From Clostridiales bacterium UBA7573 (GTDB taxonomy: Bacteria > Bacillota > Clostridia > Oscillospirales > CAG-272), in NCBI GenBank assembly GCA_002477905.1, contig DLLB01000046.1:19746-25211 (forward strand): a stretch of 5,466 nucleotides of DNA, in the 5' to 3' direction. Position numbers and translations under genes: made by a program. Of this stretch, positions 4,838 through 5,466 are shown piece after piece. The notes beneath the pieces were generated by a model. It had not been told where the DNA came from. It did no database searches and was given only the letters and a program-made list of their open reading frames with translations. Each line of letters begins with the position of its first letter. The first letter of the stretch is position 1.

Positions 4838-5466
4838 ATGAGAAAAACAAAGATTGTCTGCACCTTAGGTCCCGCCAGCGGTACACCGCAGGTGATGGAA
4901 GATTTATTAAAAAGCGGAATGAATGTCGCGCGACTGAATTTTTCCCACGGCAGTCATGAAACGCATCGGAAAATGATTGAAATGTTTCGCAGTGTCCGCG
5001 ATCGGCTCGGAGTAGCCGCTGCGGTGATGCTGGATACCAAAGGACCGGAGATCCGGATCAAAGAAGTGCATGACAACGGTGTGATGTTGCATGCGGGCGA
5101 TCCGTTTACCCTGACAACGGAAGATGGGATGGGGGATGAGACGCATGCGAGTATCACCTATGGGGATCTGCCAAGTCAGCTTTCCCGTGGGAACCGGATC
5201 CTGATTGATGACGGAAAACTGTCCCTGATCGTAGAGCAGTGCAGTCAGAAAGAGATCCTTTGCACCGTGGAAAGCGGAGGCATGCTTCGAAGCAAAAAGA
5301 GTATCAACGTCCCGTATATCCATTTGAATATGCCTTACTTAAGCGAGCAGGACAAAGCGGATTTACTGTTTGGCATTGAAATGGACGTGGATTTTGTCGC
5401 GGCTTCTTTTGTGCGGTGCAAGGAAGATGTGATTGCTATGCGGAAATTTTTGGATTTTCACGGCGG
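4838..5466 (+). CDS. pyk: Pyruvate kinase, N-terminal part (cut by window edge)
   Basis: The first 209 codons of the glycolytic enzyme that converts phosphoenolpyruvate and ADP to pyruvate and ATP in the cytoplasm. It begins MRKTKIVCTLGPASG and shows the A-domain start with R32, N34 and S36 in 'ARLNFSHG' and D66-T67 in 'MLDTKGPEIR' (residues that bind phosphate, K+ and metal in known pyruvate kinases). The mobile B domain follows (about 71-170, with 'ILIDDGKLSL'), then the return to the A barrel ('KKSINVP', 'LSEQDKADL', 'DFVAASFVR'). The catalytic lysine and Mg-binding acidic residues lie just past the edge, so activity cannot be judged. The reading frame is open to the window end. The ATG at 4838 has GGAAG at 4828-4832 close upstream and a stronger AAAGGA at 4818-4823 that is 14 bases away. 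It has its own promoter; unlike many Firmicutes there is no pfkA directly upstream. Confidence 0.96.
   Translation, partial: MRKTKIVCTLGPASGTPQVMEDLLKSGMNVARLNFSHGSHETHRKMIEMFRSVRDRLGVAAAVMLDTKGPEIRIKEVHDNGVMLHAGDPFTLTTEDGMGDETHASITYGDLPSQLSRGNRILIDDGKLSLIVEQCSQKEILCTVESGGMLRSKKSINVPYIHLNMPYLSEQDKADLLFGIEMDVDFVAASFVRCKEDVIAMRKFLDFHG

Noticed and set aside
4907..5323. 138-codon minus-strand frame opposite pyk
   Set aside because: The plus strand here encodes an unmistakable pyruvate kinase; the reverse translation has no family features.

Overview
The window looks like ordinary chromosome from a Gram-positive, Clostridia-type bacterium, possibly Oscillospirales or a related gut lineage. This placement is an inference. 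It rests on strong AGGAGG-type ribosome binding sites, sigma-A promoters with TGC-TATACT extended -10 boxes, a lipoprotein-type ABC binding protein, and a peptidase T and a pyruvate kinase of ordinary bacterial type. I see no transposase, integrase, tRNA, rRNA, CRISPR array or phage gene.

Left part, minus strand (about 2704 down to 1): a four-gene run reads leftward. It holds a Crp/Fnr-family regulator (1934-2626), a lipoprotein substrate-binding protein of the nitrate/sulfonate/NMT1-like class (814-1890), an ABC permease of the SsuC/TauC class (60-857), and the first 26 codons of the ATP-binding subunit (1-79, cut by the window edge). The binding protein and permease overlap by 44 bases and the permease and ATPase by 20, so the importer genes are probably translationally coupled. 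The regulator has its own consensus promoter and a perfect 7-2-7 palindrome at the predicted transcription start, which suggests autoregulation of the operon. The substrate cannot be read from sequence alone. The regulator lacks the residues that bind cAMP in E. coli CRP.

Centre (2627-2782): a compact divergent promoter region. The two promoters are mirror images: an exact 16-base inverted repeat carries both extended -10 boxes. The rightward promoter drives a small GNAT acetyltransferase (2783-3232).

Right part, plus strand: pepT (peptidase T, 3357-4619) has its own consensus promoter, whose -35 lies inside the right arm of an inverted repeat. It ends at a strong intrinsic terminator (4640-4690). 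After an AT-rich spacer with another extended -10 promoter, the 5' part of pyk (pyruvate kinase, 4838 to the window end) begins. It is the first gene of its own transcript.

The acetyltransferase, pepT and pyk appear to be separate transcription units with no obvious link to the importer. No clearly new system is visible. The points most worth following are the regulator and its putative operator, the mirrored divergent promoter, and the unassigned importer.
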